Positions 49,592 through 63,539 of a stretch of DNA of 64,000 nucleotides are shown piece by piece (positions within the stretch are counted from its first letter, which is position 1; each line of letters begins with the position of its first letter). A program made the position numbers and the translations under genes. The notes beneath the pieces are model-generated. The model was not told the origin of the DNA. It saw nothing but the letters and a program-made list of their open reading frames with translations, and did not search any database. This DNA comes from Colletes latitarsis (Eukaryota; Arthropoda; Insecta; Hymenoptera; Colletidae), in NCBI RefSeq assembly GCF_051014445.1, contig NW_027488378.1, positions 1,240,001-1,304,000 of the forward strand. Direction: 5' to 3'.

Positions 49592-52500
49592 GGGTCTGGT
49601 ATTTGCCATCATCTGGCTCATACTTTCGCATTCTTCGCATACTTGATGGCCAGATCCTGGGCCTTTTCTGGTTTGGATCACGTAGTAATGTGGTACCACA
49701 CCGAAACAGGCAATTAAACCTGGTTCCGATTAATACTTTAGAGGATAACCCCGGTTAAGTCTGAGTTAGGTCTGCGATTTTCCCTCAGATCGCACATACT
49801 TTCGCTTCTTCCGCATACTTGTTGGCCAGATGCTGGGCTTTTTCTGGGTTGGATCACGTAGTAGTGTGGTACCACACTGAAACAGTGAGTTAAACCTGGA
49901 TTCAATCTATATTTGAGAGGATAACACTGGCTATGTCAAGGTTAGGTGTGGTATTTGCCATCATCAGGCTCATACTTTCGCATTTTTCGCATACTTGTTG
50001 ACCTGATCCTGTGCGTTTTCTAGGTTGGATCACGTAGTAATGTGGTATCACACTGTAACAGTGAGGTAAGCCTGGGTACGATTAATATTTTAGACGATAA
50101 CACCGGTTAGGTCAGGGTTAGGTCTGGTATTTGCCATCATCTGGCTCATACTTACGCATTTTTCGCATACTTCTTGGCCTGATCCTGTGCGTTTTCTAGG
50201 TTGGATCACGTAGTAATGTGGTACCACACTGTAACAGTGAGGTAAGCCTGGGTACGATCAATATTTTAGACGATAACACCGGTTAGGTCAGGGTTAGGTC
50301 TGGTATTTTCCATCATCTGTTTTATACTTTCGCATTTTTCGTATACATGTTGGCCATATCCCGGGCTTTTGCTGGTATGGATCACGTAGTATTGTGGTAC
50401 CACACTGCAACAGCGGGTACAACCGGGATCCGATCAATACTTTAGAGGATAACACCGGTTAGGTCTGGGATTTGCCCCCATCCCGCTCATGCTTTTGCTT
50501 TTTTAGCATAATTGTTAGCCAAATGCTGGGCTTTTTCTGGGTTGGATCACGTAGTAATGTGGTACCAAACTGAAACAGTGAGTTAAACCTGGATTCAATC
50601 TATATTAAAGAGGATAACACCGGTTAGGTCAAGGTTAGGTCTGGTGTTTGCCATCATCTGGCTCATACTTTCGCATTTTTCGCATACTTGTTGGCCAGAT
50701 CCTCGGCGTTTTCTGGTTTGGATCACGTAGCAATGTGGTACCACACTGAAACAGTGAGTTAAACCTGGATTCTATCTATATTTTAGAGGATAACACCGGT
50801 TAGGTCAGGGTTAGGTCTGGTATTTGCCATCATCTGGCTCATACTTTCGCATTTTTGGCCTACTTGTTGGCCAGATCCCGGGCGTTTTCTAGGTTGGATC
50901 ACGTAGTAATGTGGTACCAAACTGAAACAGTGAGTTAAACCTGGATTCAATCTATATTAAAGAGGATAACACCGGCTAGGTCAGGGTTAGGTCTGGTATT
51001 TGATATTATCTGGCTCATACCTTCGCATTTTTCGCATACTTGTTGGCCAGATCCTGGGCGTTTTCTGGTTTGGATCACGTAGTATTGTTGTACCACACTG
51101 CATCAGTGAGTTAAACCTGGATTCAATCTATATATTAGAGGGTAACACCGGTTAGGTCAGGGTTAGGTCCGGTATTTGCCATCATCTGGCTCATACTTTC
51201 GCATTTTTCGCATACTTGTTGGCCTGATCCTGGGTGTTTTCTAGGTTGGATCACGTAGCAATGTGGTACCACACTGTAACAGTGAAGTAAGCCTGGGAAC
51301 GATCAATATTTTAGACGATAACACCGGTTAGGTCAGGGTTAGGTCTGGTATTTGCCATCATCTGGCTCATTCTATCGCATTTTTCGCATACTTGTTGGCC
51401 AGATCCTGGGCTTTTTCTGGTTTGGATCACGTAGTAATGTGGTACCACAACGAAACTGTGAGTTAAACCTGGATTCAATCTATATTTTAGAGGATAACAC
51501 CGGTTAGGTCAGGGTTAGGTCTGGTATTTTCCATCACCTGTCTTATACTTTCGCATTTTTCGTATACATGTTGTCCATATCCCGGGCTTTTGCTGGTATG
51601 GATCACGTAGTATTGTGGTACCACACTGAAACAGCCGGTTCAACCGGGATCCGATCAATACTTTAGAGGATAACACCGGTTAGGTCTGGGATTTGCCCTC
51701 ATCTCGCTCATGCTTTTGCTTTTTTATCATAATTGTTAGCCAAATGCTGGGCTTTTTCTGGGTTGGATCACGTAGTAATGTGGTACCACATTGAAACAGA
51801 GAGTTCAACCTGGATTCAATCTATAGTTTAGAGGATAACCCCGGCTAAGTCTGAGTTAGGTCTGCGATTTTCCCTCAGATCGCACATACTTTCGCTTCTT
51901 CCGCATACTTGTTGGCCAGATGCTGGGATTTTCTGGGTCGGATCAGATGGTACCACACTGAAACAGTGAGTTAAACCTGGATTCAATCTATATTTGAGAG
52001 GATAACACTGGTTAGGTCAAGGTTAGGTGTGGTATTTGCCATCATCAGGCTCATACTTTCGCATTTTTCGCCTACTTGTTGGCCAGATCCTGGGCATTTT
52101 TTGGTTTGGATCACGTAGTAATGTTGTACCACACTACAACAGTGAGTTAAACCTGGATTCAATCTATAGTTTAGAGGATAACACCGGTTAGGTCAGGGTT
52201 AGGTCTGGTATTTGCCATCATCTGGCTCATACTTTCGTATTTTTCGCATGCTTGTTGGCCTGATCCTGGGTGTTTTCTAGGTTGGATCACGTAGCAATGT
52301 GGTACCACACTGTAACAGTGAGGTAAGCCTGGGAACGATCAATATTTTAGACGATAACACCGGTTAGGTCAGGGTTAGGTCTGGTATTTGCCATCATCTG
52401 GCTCATTCTTTCGCATTTTTCGCATACTTGTTGGCCAGATCCTGGGCGTTTTCTGGTTTGGATGACGTAGCAATGTGGTACCACACTGAAGCTGTGAGTT

Positions 52501-55500
52501 AAACCTGGATTCAATCTATAGTTTAGAGGATAACACCGGTTAGGTCAGGGTTAGGTCTGGTATTTGATATTATCTGGCTCATACTTTCGCATTTTTCGCA
52601 TACTTGTTGGCCTGATCCTGGGCGTTTTCTGGTTTGGATCACGTAGCAATGTGGTACCACACTGAAACAGTGTGTTAAACCTGGATTCAATCTATATCTT
52701 AGAGGATAACACCGGTTAGGTCAGGTTTAGGTCTGGTGTTTTCCATCATCTGTCTTATACTTTCGCATTTTTCGTATACATGTTGTCCATATCCCGGGCT
52801 TTTGCTGGTATGGATCACGTAGTATTGTGGTACCACACTGAAACAGCGGGTTCAACCGGGATCCGGTCAATACTTTAGAGGATAACACCGGTTAGGTCTG
52901 TTATTTTCCATCATCCGGCTCATACTTTCGCTTTTTTCGTTTACTTGTTGGCCAGATCCTGGGCGTTTTCTGTTTGGGATCACGTAGTAATGTTGTTCCA
53001 CACTGCAACAGTGAGTTAGACCTGGATACAATCTATACTTTAGAGGATAACACCGGTTAGGTCAGGGATAGGTCAGGTATTTTCCATCACCTGGCTCATA
53101 GTTTCGCATTTTTCGCATACTTGTTGGCCAGATGCTGCGCTTTTTCTGGGTTGGATCACGTAGTAATGTGGTAACACACTGAAACAGTGAGTAAACCTGG
53201 ATTCAATCTATATTTTAGAGGATAACACCGGTTAGGTCAGGGTTAGGTCTGGTATTTGCCATCATCTGGCTCATACTTTCGCAATTTTCGCATACTTGTT
53301 AGCCAGATCCTGGGCTTTTTCTGGTTTGGATCACGTAGTAATGTGGTACCACACCGAAACAGGCAATTAAACCTGGTTCTGATTAATACTTTAGAGGATA
53401 ACCCCGGTTAAGTCTGAGTTAGGTCTGCGATTTTCCCTCAGATCGCACATACTTTCGCTTCTTCCGCATACTTGTTGGCCAGATGCTGGGCTTTTTCTGG
53501 GTTGGATCACGTAGTAGTGTGGTACCACACTGTAACAGTGAGTTAAACCTGGATTCAATCTATATTTGAGAGGATAACACTGGTTAGGTCAAGGTTAGGT
53601 GTGGTATTTGCCATCATCAGGCTCATACTTTCGCATTTTTCGCCTACTTGTTGGCCAGATCCTGGGCATTTTTTGGTTTGGATCACGTAGTAACGTTGTA
53701 CCACACTACAACAGTGAGTTAAACCTGGATTCAATCTATAGTTTAGAGGATAACACCGGTTAGGTCAGGGTTAGGTCTGGTATTAAATATTATCTGGCTC
53801 ATACTTTGGAATTTTTCGCATACTTGTTGGCCAGATCCTGGGAGTTTTCTGGTTTGGATCACGTAGTAATGTTGTACCACACTGCAACAGTGAGTTAAAC
53901 CTGGATTCAATCTATATTTTAGAGGATAACACCGGTTACGTCAGGGTTAGGTCTGGTATTTGCCATCATCTGGCACATACTTTCGCATTCTTCGCATACT
54001 TGATGGCCAGATCCTGGGCTTTTTCTGGTTTGGATCACGTAGTAACGTGGTACCACACCGAAACAGGCAATTAAACCTGGTTCCGATTAATACTTTAGAG
54101 GATAACCCCGGTTAAGTCTGAGTTAGGTCTGCGATTTTCCCTCAGATCGCACATACTTTCGCTTCTTCCGCATACTTGTTGGCCAGATGCTGGGCTTTTT
54201 CTGGGTTGGATCACGTAGTAGTGTGGTACCACACTGTAACAGTGAGTTAAACCTGGATTCAATCTATATTTAAGAGGATAACACTGGTTAGGTCAAGGTT
54301 AGGTGTGGTATTTGCCATCATCAGGCTCATACTTTCGCATTTTTCGCCTACTTGTTGGCCAGATCCTGGGCATTTTTTGGTTTGGATCACGTAGTAACGT
54401 TGTACCACACTACAACAGTGAGTTAAACCTGGATTCAATCTATAGTTTAGAGGATAACACCGGTTAGGTCAGGGTTAGGTCTGGTATTTGATATTATCTG
54501 GCTCATACTTTCGCATTTTTCGCATACTTGTTGGCCTGATCCTGGGCGTTTTCTGGTTTGGATCACGTAGCAATGTGGTACCACACTGAAACAGTGTGTT
54601 AAACCTGGATTCAATCTATATTTTAGAGGATAACACCGGTTAGGTCAGGTTTAGGTCTGGTGTTTTCCATCATCTGTCATATACTTTCGCATTTTTCGTA
54701 TACATGTTGTCCATATCCCGGGCTTTTGCTGGTATGGATCACGTAGTATTGTGGTACCACACTGAAACAGCGGGTTCAACCGGGATCCGATCACTACTTT
54801 AGAGGATAACACCGGTTAGGTCTGGGATTTGCCCTCATCTCGCTCATGCTTTTGCTTTTTTAGCATAATTGTTAGCCAAATGCTGGGCTTTTTCTGGGTT
54901 GGATCACGTAGTAATGTGGTACCACATTGAAACAGAGAGTTCAACCTGGATTCAATCTATATTTTAGAGGATAACACCGGTTAGGTCAGGGTTAGGTCTG
55001 GTATTTGCCATCATCTGGCTCATACTTTCGCATTCTTCGCATACTTGATGGCCAGATCCTGGGCCTTTTCTGGTTTGGATCACGTAGTAATGTGGTACCA
55101 CACCGAAACAGGCAATTAAACCTGGTTCCGATTAATACTTTAGAGGATAACCCCGGTTAAGTCTGAGTTAGGTCTGCGATTTTCCCTCAGATCGCACATA
55201 CTTTCGCTTCTTCCGCATACTTGTTGGCCAGATGCTGGGCTTTTTCTGGGTTGGATCACGTAGTAGTGTGGTACCACACTGAAACAGTGAGTTAAACCTG
55301 GATTCAATCTATATTTGAGAGGATAACACTGGCTATGTCAAGGTTAGGTGTGGTATTTGCCATCATCAGGCTCATACTTTCGCATTTTTCGCATACTTGT
55401 TGACCTGATCCTGTGCGTTTTCTAGGTTGGATCACGTAGTAATGTGGTATCACACTGTAACAGTGAGGTAAGCCTGGGTACGATTAATATTTTAGACGAT

Positions 55501-58500
55501 AATACCGGTTAGGTCAGGGTTAGGTCTGGTATTTGCCATCATCTGGCTCATACTTACGCATTTTTCGCATACTTCTTGGCCTGATCCTGTGCGTTTTCTA
55601 GGTTGGATCACGTAGTAATGTGGTACCACACTGTAACAGTGAGGTAAGCCTGGGTACGATCAATATTTTAGACGATAACACCGGTTAGGTCAGGGTTAGG
55701 TCTGGTATTTTCCATCATCTGTTTTATACTTTCGCATTTTTCGTATACATGTTGGCCATATCCCGGGCTTTTGCTGGTATGGATCACGTAGTATTGTGGT
55801 ACCACACTGCAACAGCGGGTACAACCGGGATCCGATCAATACTTTAGAGGATAACACCGGTTAGGTCTGGGATTTGCCCCCATCCCGCTCATGCTTTTGC
55901 TTTTTTAGCATAATTGTTAGCCAAATGCTGGGCTTTTTCTGGGTTGGATCACGTAGTAATGTGGTACCAAACTGAAACAGTGAGTTAAACCTGGATTCAA
56001 TCTATATTAAAGAGGATAACACCGGTTAGGTCAAGGTTAGGTCTGGTGTTTGCCATCATCTGGCTCATACTTTCGCATTTTTCGCATACTTGTTGGCCAG
56101 ATCCTCGGCGTTTTCTGGTTTGGATCACGTAGCAATGTGGTACCACACTGAAACAGTGAGTTAAACCTGGATTCTATCTATATTTTAGAGGATAACACCG
56201 GTTAGGTCAGGGTTAGGTCTGGTATTTGCCATCATCTGGCTCATACTTTCGCATTTTTGGCCTACTTGTTGGCCAGATCCCGGGCGTTTTCTAGGTTGGA
56301 TCACGTAGTAATGTGGTACCAAACTGAAACAGTGAGTTAAACCTGGATTCAATCTATATTAAAGAGGATAACACCGGCTAGGTCAGGGTTAGGTCTGGTA
56401 TTTGATATTATCTGGCTCATACCTTCGCATTTTTCGCATACTTGTTGGCCAGATCCTGGGCGTTTTCTGGTTTGGATCACGTAGTATTGTTGTACCACAC
56501 TGCATCAGTGAGTTAAACCTGGATTCAATCTATATATTAGAGGGTAACACCGGTTAGGTCAGGGTTAGGTCCGGTATTTGCCATCATCTGGCTCATACTT
56601 TCGCATTTTTCGCATACTTGTTGGCCTGATCCTGGGTGTTTTCTAGGTTGGATCACGTAGCAATGTGGTACCACACTGTAACAGTGAAGTAAGCCTGGGA
56701 ACGATCAATATTTTAGACGATAACACCGGTTAGGTCAGGGTTAGGTCTGGTATTTGCCATCATCTGGCTCATTCTATCGCATTTTTCGCATACTTGTTGG
56801 CCAGATCCTGGGCTTTTTCTGGTTTGGATCACGTAGTAATGTGGTACCACAACGAAACTGTGAGTTAAACCTGGATTCAATCTATATTTTAGAGGATAAC
56901 ACCGGTTAGGTCAGGGTTAGGTCTGGTATTTTCCATCACCTGTCTTATACTTTCGCATTTTTCGTATACATGTTGTCCATATCCCGGGCTTTTGCTGGTA
57001 TGGATCACGTAGTATTGTGGTACCACACTGAAACAGCCGGTTCAACCGGGATCCGATCAATACTTTAGAGGATAACACCGGTTAGGTCTGGGATTTGCCC
57101 TCATCTCGCTCATGCTTTTGCTTTTTTATCATAATTGTTAGCCAAATGCTGGGCTTTTTCTGGGTTGGATCACGTAGTAATGTGGTACCACATTGAAACA
57201 GAGAGTTCAACCTGGATTCAATCTATAGTTTAGAGGATAACCCCGGCTAAGTCTGAGTTAGGTCTGCGATTTTCCCTCAGATCGCACATACTTTCGCTTC
57301 TTCCGCATACTTGTTGGCCAGATGCTGGGATTTTCTGGGTCGGATCAGATGGTACCACACTGAAACAGTGAGTTAAACCTGGATTCAATCTATATTTGAG
57401 AGGATAACACTGGTTAGGTCAAGGTTAGGTGTGGTATTTGCCATCATCAGGCTCATACTTTCGCATTTTTCGCCTACTTGTTGGCCAGATCCTGGGCATT
57501 TTTTGGTTTGGATCACGTAGTAATGTTGTACCACACTACAACAGTGAGTTAAACCTGGATTCAATCTATAGTTTAGAGGATAACACCGGTTAGGTCAGGG
57601 TTAGGTCTGGTATTTGCCATCATCTGGCTCATACTTTCGTATTTTTCGCATACTTGTTGGCCTGATCCTGGGTGTTTTCTAGGTTGGATCACGTAGCAAT
57701 GTGGTACCACACTGTAACAGTGAGGTAAGCCTGGGAACGATCAATATTTTAGACGATAACACCGGTTAGGTCAGGGTTAGGTCTGGTATTTGCCATCATC
57801 TGGCTCATTCTTTCGCATTTTTCGCATACTTGTTGGCCAGATCCTGGGCGTTTTCTGGTTTGGATCACGTAGCAATGTGGTACCACACTGAAGCTGTGAG
57901 TTAAACCTGGATTCAATCTATAGTTTAGAGGATAACACCGGTTAGGTCAGGGTTAGGTCTGGTATTTGATATTATCTGGCTCATACTTTCGCATTTTTCG
58001 CATACTTGTTGGCCTGATCCTGGGCGTTTTCTGGTTTGGATCACGTAGCAATGTGGTACCACACTGAAACAGTGTGTTAAACCTGGATTCAATCTATATT
58101 TTAGAGGATAACACCGGTTAGGTCAGGTTTAGGTCTGGTGTTTTCCATCATCTGTCTTATACTTTCGCATTTTTCGTATACATGTTGTCCATATCCCGGG
58201 CTTTTGCTGGTATGGATCACGTAGTATTGTGGTACCACACTGAAACAGCGGGTTCAACCGGGATCCGGTCAATACTTTAGAGGATAACACCGGTTAGGTC
58301 TGTTATTTTCCATCATCCGGCTCATACTTTCGCTTTTTTCGTTTACTTGTTGGCCAGATCCTGGGCGTTTTCTGTTTGGGATCACGTAGTAATGTTGTTC
58401 CACACTGCAACAGTGAGTTAGACCTGGATACAATCTATACTTTAGAGGATAACACCGGTTAGGTCAGGGATAGGTCAGGTATTTTCCATCACCTGGCTCA

Positions 58501-60432
58501 TAGTTTCGCATTTTTCGCATACTTGTTGGCCAGATGCTGCGCTTTTTCTGGGTTGGATCACGTAGTAATGTGGTAACACACTGAAACAGTGAGTAAACCT
58601 GGATTCAATCTATATTTTAGAGGATAACACCGGTTAGGTCAGGGTTAGGTCTGGTATTTGCCATCATCTGGCTCATACTTTCGCAATTTTCGCATACTTG
58701 TTAGCCAGATCCTGGGCTTTTTCTGGTTTGGATCACGTAGTAATGTGGTACCACACCGAAACAGGCAATTAAACCTGGTTCTGATTAATACTTTAGAGGA
58801 TAACCCCGGTTAAGTCTGAGTTAGGTCTGCGATTTTCCCTCAGATCGCACATACTTTCGCTTCTTCCGCATACTTGTTGGCCAGATGCTGGGCTTTTTCT
58901 GGGTTGGATCACGTAGTAGTGTGGTACCACACTGTAACAGTGAGTTAAACCTGGATTCAATCTATATTTGAGAGGATAACACTGGTTAGGTCAAGGTTAG
59001 GTGTGGTATTTGCCATCATCAGGCTCATACTTTCGCATTTTTCGCCTACTTGTTGGCCAGATCCTGGGCATTTTTTGGTTTGGATCACGTAGTAACGTTG
59101 TACCACACTACAACAGTGAGTTAAACCTGGATTCAATCTATAGTTTAGAGGATAACACCGGTTAGGTCAGGGTTAGGTCTGGTATTAAATATTATCTGGC
59201 TCATACTTTGGAATTTTTCGCATACTTGTTGGCCAGATCCTGGGAGTTTTCTGGTTTGGATCACGTAGTAATGTTGTACCACACTGCAACAGTGAGTTAA
59301 ACCTGGATTCAATCTATATTTTAGAGGATAACACCGGTTACGTCAGGGTTAGGTCTGGTATTTGCCATCATCTGGCACATACTTTCGCATTCTTCGCATA
59401 CTTGATGGCCAGATCCTGGGCTTTTTCTGGTTTGGATCACGTAGTAACGTGGTACCACACCGAAACAGGCAATTAAACCTGGTTCCGATTAATACTTTAG
59501 AGGATAACCCCGGTTAAGTCTGAGTTAGGTCTGCGATTTTCCCTCAGATCGCACATACTTTCGCTTCTTCCGCATACTTGTTGGCCAGATGCTGGGCTTT
59601 TTCTGGGTTGGATCACGTAGTAGTGTGGTACCACACTGTAACAGTGAGTTAAACCTGGATTCAATCTATATTTAAGAGGATAACACTGGTTAGGTCAAGG
59701 TTAGGTGTGGTATTTGCCATCATCAGGCTCATACTTTCGCATTTTTCGCCTACTTGTTGGCCAGATCCTGGGCATTTTTTGGTTTGGATCACGTAGTAAC
59801 GTTGTACCACACTACAACAGTGAGTTAAACCTGGATTCAATCTATAGTTTAGAGGATAACACCGGTTAGGTCAGGGTTAGGTCTGGTATTTGATATTATC
59901 TGGCTCATACTTTCGCATTTTTCGCATACTTGTTGGCCTGATCCTGGGCGTTTTCTGGTTTGGATCACGTAGCAATGTGGTACCACACTGAAACAGTGTG
60001 TTAAACCTGGATTCAATCTATATTTTAGAGGATAACACCGGTTAGGTCAGGTTTAGGTCTGGTGTTTTCCATCATCTGTCATATACTTTCGCATTTTTCG
60101 TATACATGTTGTCCATATCCCGGGCTTTTGCTGGTATGGATCACGTAGTATTGTGGTACCACACTGAAACAGCGGGTTCAACCGGGATCCGATCACTACT
60201 TTAGAGGATAACACCGGTTAGGTCTGGGATTTGCCCTCATCTCGCTCATGCTTTTGCTTTTTTAGCATAATTGTTAGCCAAATGCTGGGCTTTTTCTGGG
60301 TTGGATCACGTAGTAATGTGGTACCACATTGAAACAGAGAGTTCAACCTGGATTCAATCTATATTTTAGAGGATAACACCGGTTAGGTCAGGGTTAGGTC
60401 TGGTATTTGCCATCATCTGGCTCATACTTTCG
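49592..60432 (+). repeat. Tandem duplication of a 5,402-bp satellite block
   Basis: 49592-54993 and 54994-60432 align at a constant offset of 5,402 bp with no net insertion or deletion. By eye I found only four substitutions, for example GGATGACGTAG near 52460 against GGATCACGTAG near 57862, and GCATGCTTG near 52250 against GCATACTTG. Rare variants such as TCGGATCAGATGG (51950, 57340) and TGGTATTAAATATTATC are shared. A very recent unequal exchange is the natural reading; a long-read assembly duplication is the alternative. Confidence 0.85.
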
Positions 60433-60716
60433 CAATTTTCGCATACTTGTTAGCCAGATACTGGGCTATTTCTGGTTTGGATCACGTAGTAATGTAGGAC
60501 CACACCGAAACAGGCAATTAAACCTGGTTCCGATTAATACTTTAGATGATAACCCCGGTTAAGTCTGAGTTAGGTCTGGGATTTTCCCTTATATCGCGCA
60601 TACTTTCGTTTCTTTCGTATACTTGATGGCCAGATGCTGGGCTATTTCAGGGTTGGATCACGTAGTAGTGTGGTACCACACTGAAACAGTGAGTGAAACC
60701 TGGATTGAATCTATAT

Positions 60717-63539
60717 ATTAGAGGATAACCCCGGTTAAGTCTGAGTTAGGTCTGGGATTTGCCCTCATCTCGCACATACTTTCGCTTCTTTCGCATACTT
60801 GTTGGCCAGATGCTGGGCTTTTTCTGGGTTGGATCACTTAGTAGTGTGGTACCACACTGAAACAGTGAGTTAAACCTGGATTCAAACTATGTATTAGAAG
60901 ATAGCCCCGGTTAAGTCTGAGTTAGGTCTGGGATTTTCCCACATATCGCACATACTTTCGCTTTTTTCGCCTACTTGTTGGCCAGATCCTGGGCGTTTTC
61001 TGGATGGGATCACGTAGTAATGTGGTACCACACCGAAACAGTGAGCTAAACCTGGATGCAATCTATATTTTAGAGGATAACACCGGTTAGGTCAGGGTTG
61101 GGCCTGGTATTTGCCATCATCTGCTTCATACTTCCGCATATTTCGCATACTTGTTGGCCAGATCCTGGGCGTTTTCTGGTTTGAATCACGCAGTAATGTG
61201 GTACCACACTGCAACAGTGAGTGTAACCTGGATTCAATCTATATTTTTGAGGATAACACCGGTTAGGTCAGGGATAGGTCTCGTATTTGCCATGATCTGG
61301 CCCATATTTTCGCAATTTTCGCCTACTTGTTGGCCAGATCTTGGGCGTTTTCTAGGTTGGATCACGTAGTATTGTGGTACCACACTGAAACAGTGAGTTA
61401 AACCTGGATTCAATCTATATTTTAGAGGATAACACCGGTTACGTCAGGGTTAGGTCTGGTATTTGCCATCATCTGGCTCATACTTTCGCATTTTTCGCAT
61501 ACTTGTTGGCCTGATCCTGGGCGTTTTCTGGTTTGAATCACGCAGTAATGTGGTACCACACTGCAACAGTGAGTTTAACCTGGATTCAATCTATATTTTT
61601 GAGGATAACACCGGTTAGGTCAGTGTTAGGTCAGGTATTTGCCATCATCTGGCTCATACTTTCGCATTTTTCGCATACTTGTTGGCATGATACTGGGCGT
61701 TTTCTGGTTTGGATCACGAAGTAATATTGTACCACACTGCAGCAGTGAGTTAAACCTGGATTCAATCTATATTTTAGAGGATAACACCGGTTACGTCAGG
61801 GTTAGGTCTGGTATTTGCCATCATCTGGCTCATACTTTCGCATTTTTCGCATACTTGTTGGCCTGATCCTGGGCGTTTTCTGGTTTGGATCACGTAGCAA
61901 TGTGGTACCACACTGAAACAGTGAGTTAAACCTGGATTCAATCTATATTTTAGAGGACAACACCGGTTAGGTCAGGTTTAGGTCTGGTATTTTCCATCAT
62001 CTGTCTTATACTTTCGCATTTTTCGTATACATGTTGTCCATATCCCGGGCTTTTGCTGGTATGGATCACGTAGTATTGTGGTACCACACTGAAAAAGCGG
62101 GTTCAACCGGGATCCGATCAATACTTTAGAGGATAACACCGATTAGGTCTGTTATTTTCCATCATCTGGCTCATACTTTCGCTTTTTTCGTCTACTTGTT
62201 GGCCAGATCCTGGGCGTTTTCTGTTTGGGATCACGTAGTAATGTTGTTCCACACTGCAAAAGTGAGTTAGACCTGGATACAATCTATACTTTAGAGGATA
62301 ACACCGGTTAGGTCAGGGATAGGTCAGGTATTTTCCATCACCTGGCTCATAGTTTCGCATTTTTCGCATACTTGTTTGCCAGATGCTGCGCTTTTTCTGG
62401 GTTGGATCACGTAGTAATGTGGTAACACACTGAAACAGTGAGTAAACCTGGATTCAATCTATATTTTAGAGGATAACACCGGTTAGGTCAGGGTTAGGTC
62501 TGGTATTTGCCATCCTCTGGCTCATACTTTCGCAATTTTCGCATACTTGTTGGCCAGATCCGGGGCTTTTTCTGGTTGGGGACACGTAGTAATGTGGTAC
62601 CACACTGATACAGTGAATTGAACCTGGTTTCGATCAATGTTTTAGAGGATGACACCGGTTAGGACAGGGTAAGGTCTGTTATTTTCCATCATCTGGCTCA
62701 TACTTTCGCATTCTTCGCATACTTGTTGGCCAGATCCTGGGCTTTTTCTGGTTTGGATCATGTAGTAATGTAGGACCACACCGAAACAGGCAATTAAACC
62801 TGGTTCCGATTAATACATTAGAGGATAACCCCGGTTAAGTCTGAGTTAGGTCTGGGATTTGCCCTCATCTCGCACATACTTTCGCTTCTTTCGCATACTT
62901 GTTGGCCAGATGCTGGGCTTTTTCTGGGTTGGATCACTTAGTAATGTGGTACCACACTGAATCAGTGAGTTAAACCTGGATTCAAACTATATATTAGAAG
63001 ATAGCCCCGGTTAAGTCTGAGTTAGGTCTGGGATTTTCCCACATATCGCACATACTTTCGCTTTTTTCGCCTACTTGTTGGCCAGATCCTGGGCGTTTTC
63101 TGGATGGGATCACGTAGTAATGTGGTACCACACCGAAACAGTGAGCTAAACCTGGATGCAATCTATATTTTAGAGGATAACACCGGTTAGGTCAGGGTTG
63201 GGCCTGGTATTTGCCATCATCTGCTTCATACTTCCGCATATTTCGCATACTTGTTGGCCAGATCCCGGGCGTTTTCTGGTTTGAATCATGCAGTAATGTG
63301 GAACCACACTGCAACAGTGAGTTTAACCTGGATTCAATCTATATTTTTGAGGATAACACCGGTTAGGTCAGGGATAGGTCTCGTATTTGCCATGATCTGG
63401 CCCATATTTTCGCAATTTTCGCCTACTTGTTGGCCAGATCTTGGGCGTTTTCTAGGTTGGATCACGTAGTATTGTGGTACCACACTGAAACAGTGAGTAT
63501 AACCTGGATTCAATCTATATTTTAGAGGATAACACCGGT
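60717..63539 (+). repeat. Higher-order block with 2,100-bp spacing in the diverged end of the array
   Basis: 60717-61439 recurs at 62817-63539 at an offset of exactly 2,100 bp (12 monomers minus 12). Shared rare features include TTAGAAGATAGCCCCGG, TTCTGGATGGGATCACG and CATGATCTGGCCCATATTTTC. The intervening monomers differ from those upstream more than usual for this window. Confidence 0.75.
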
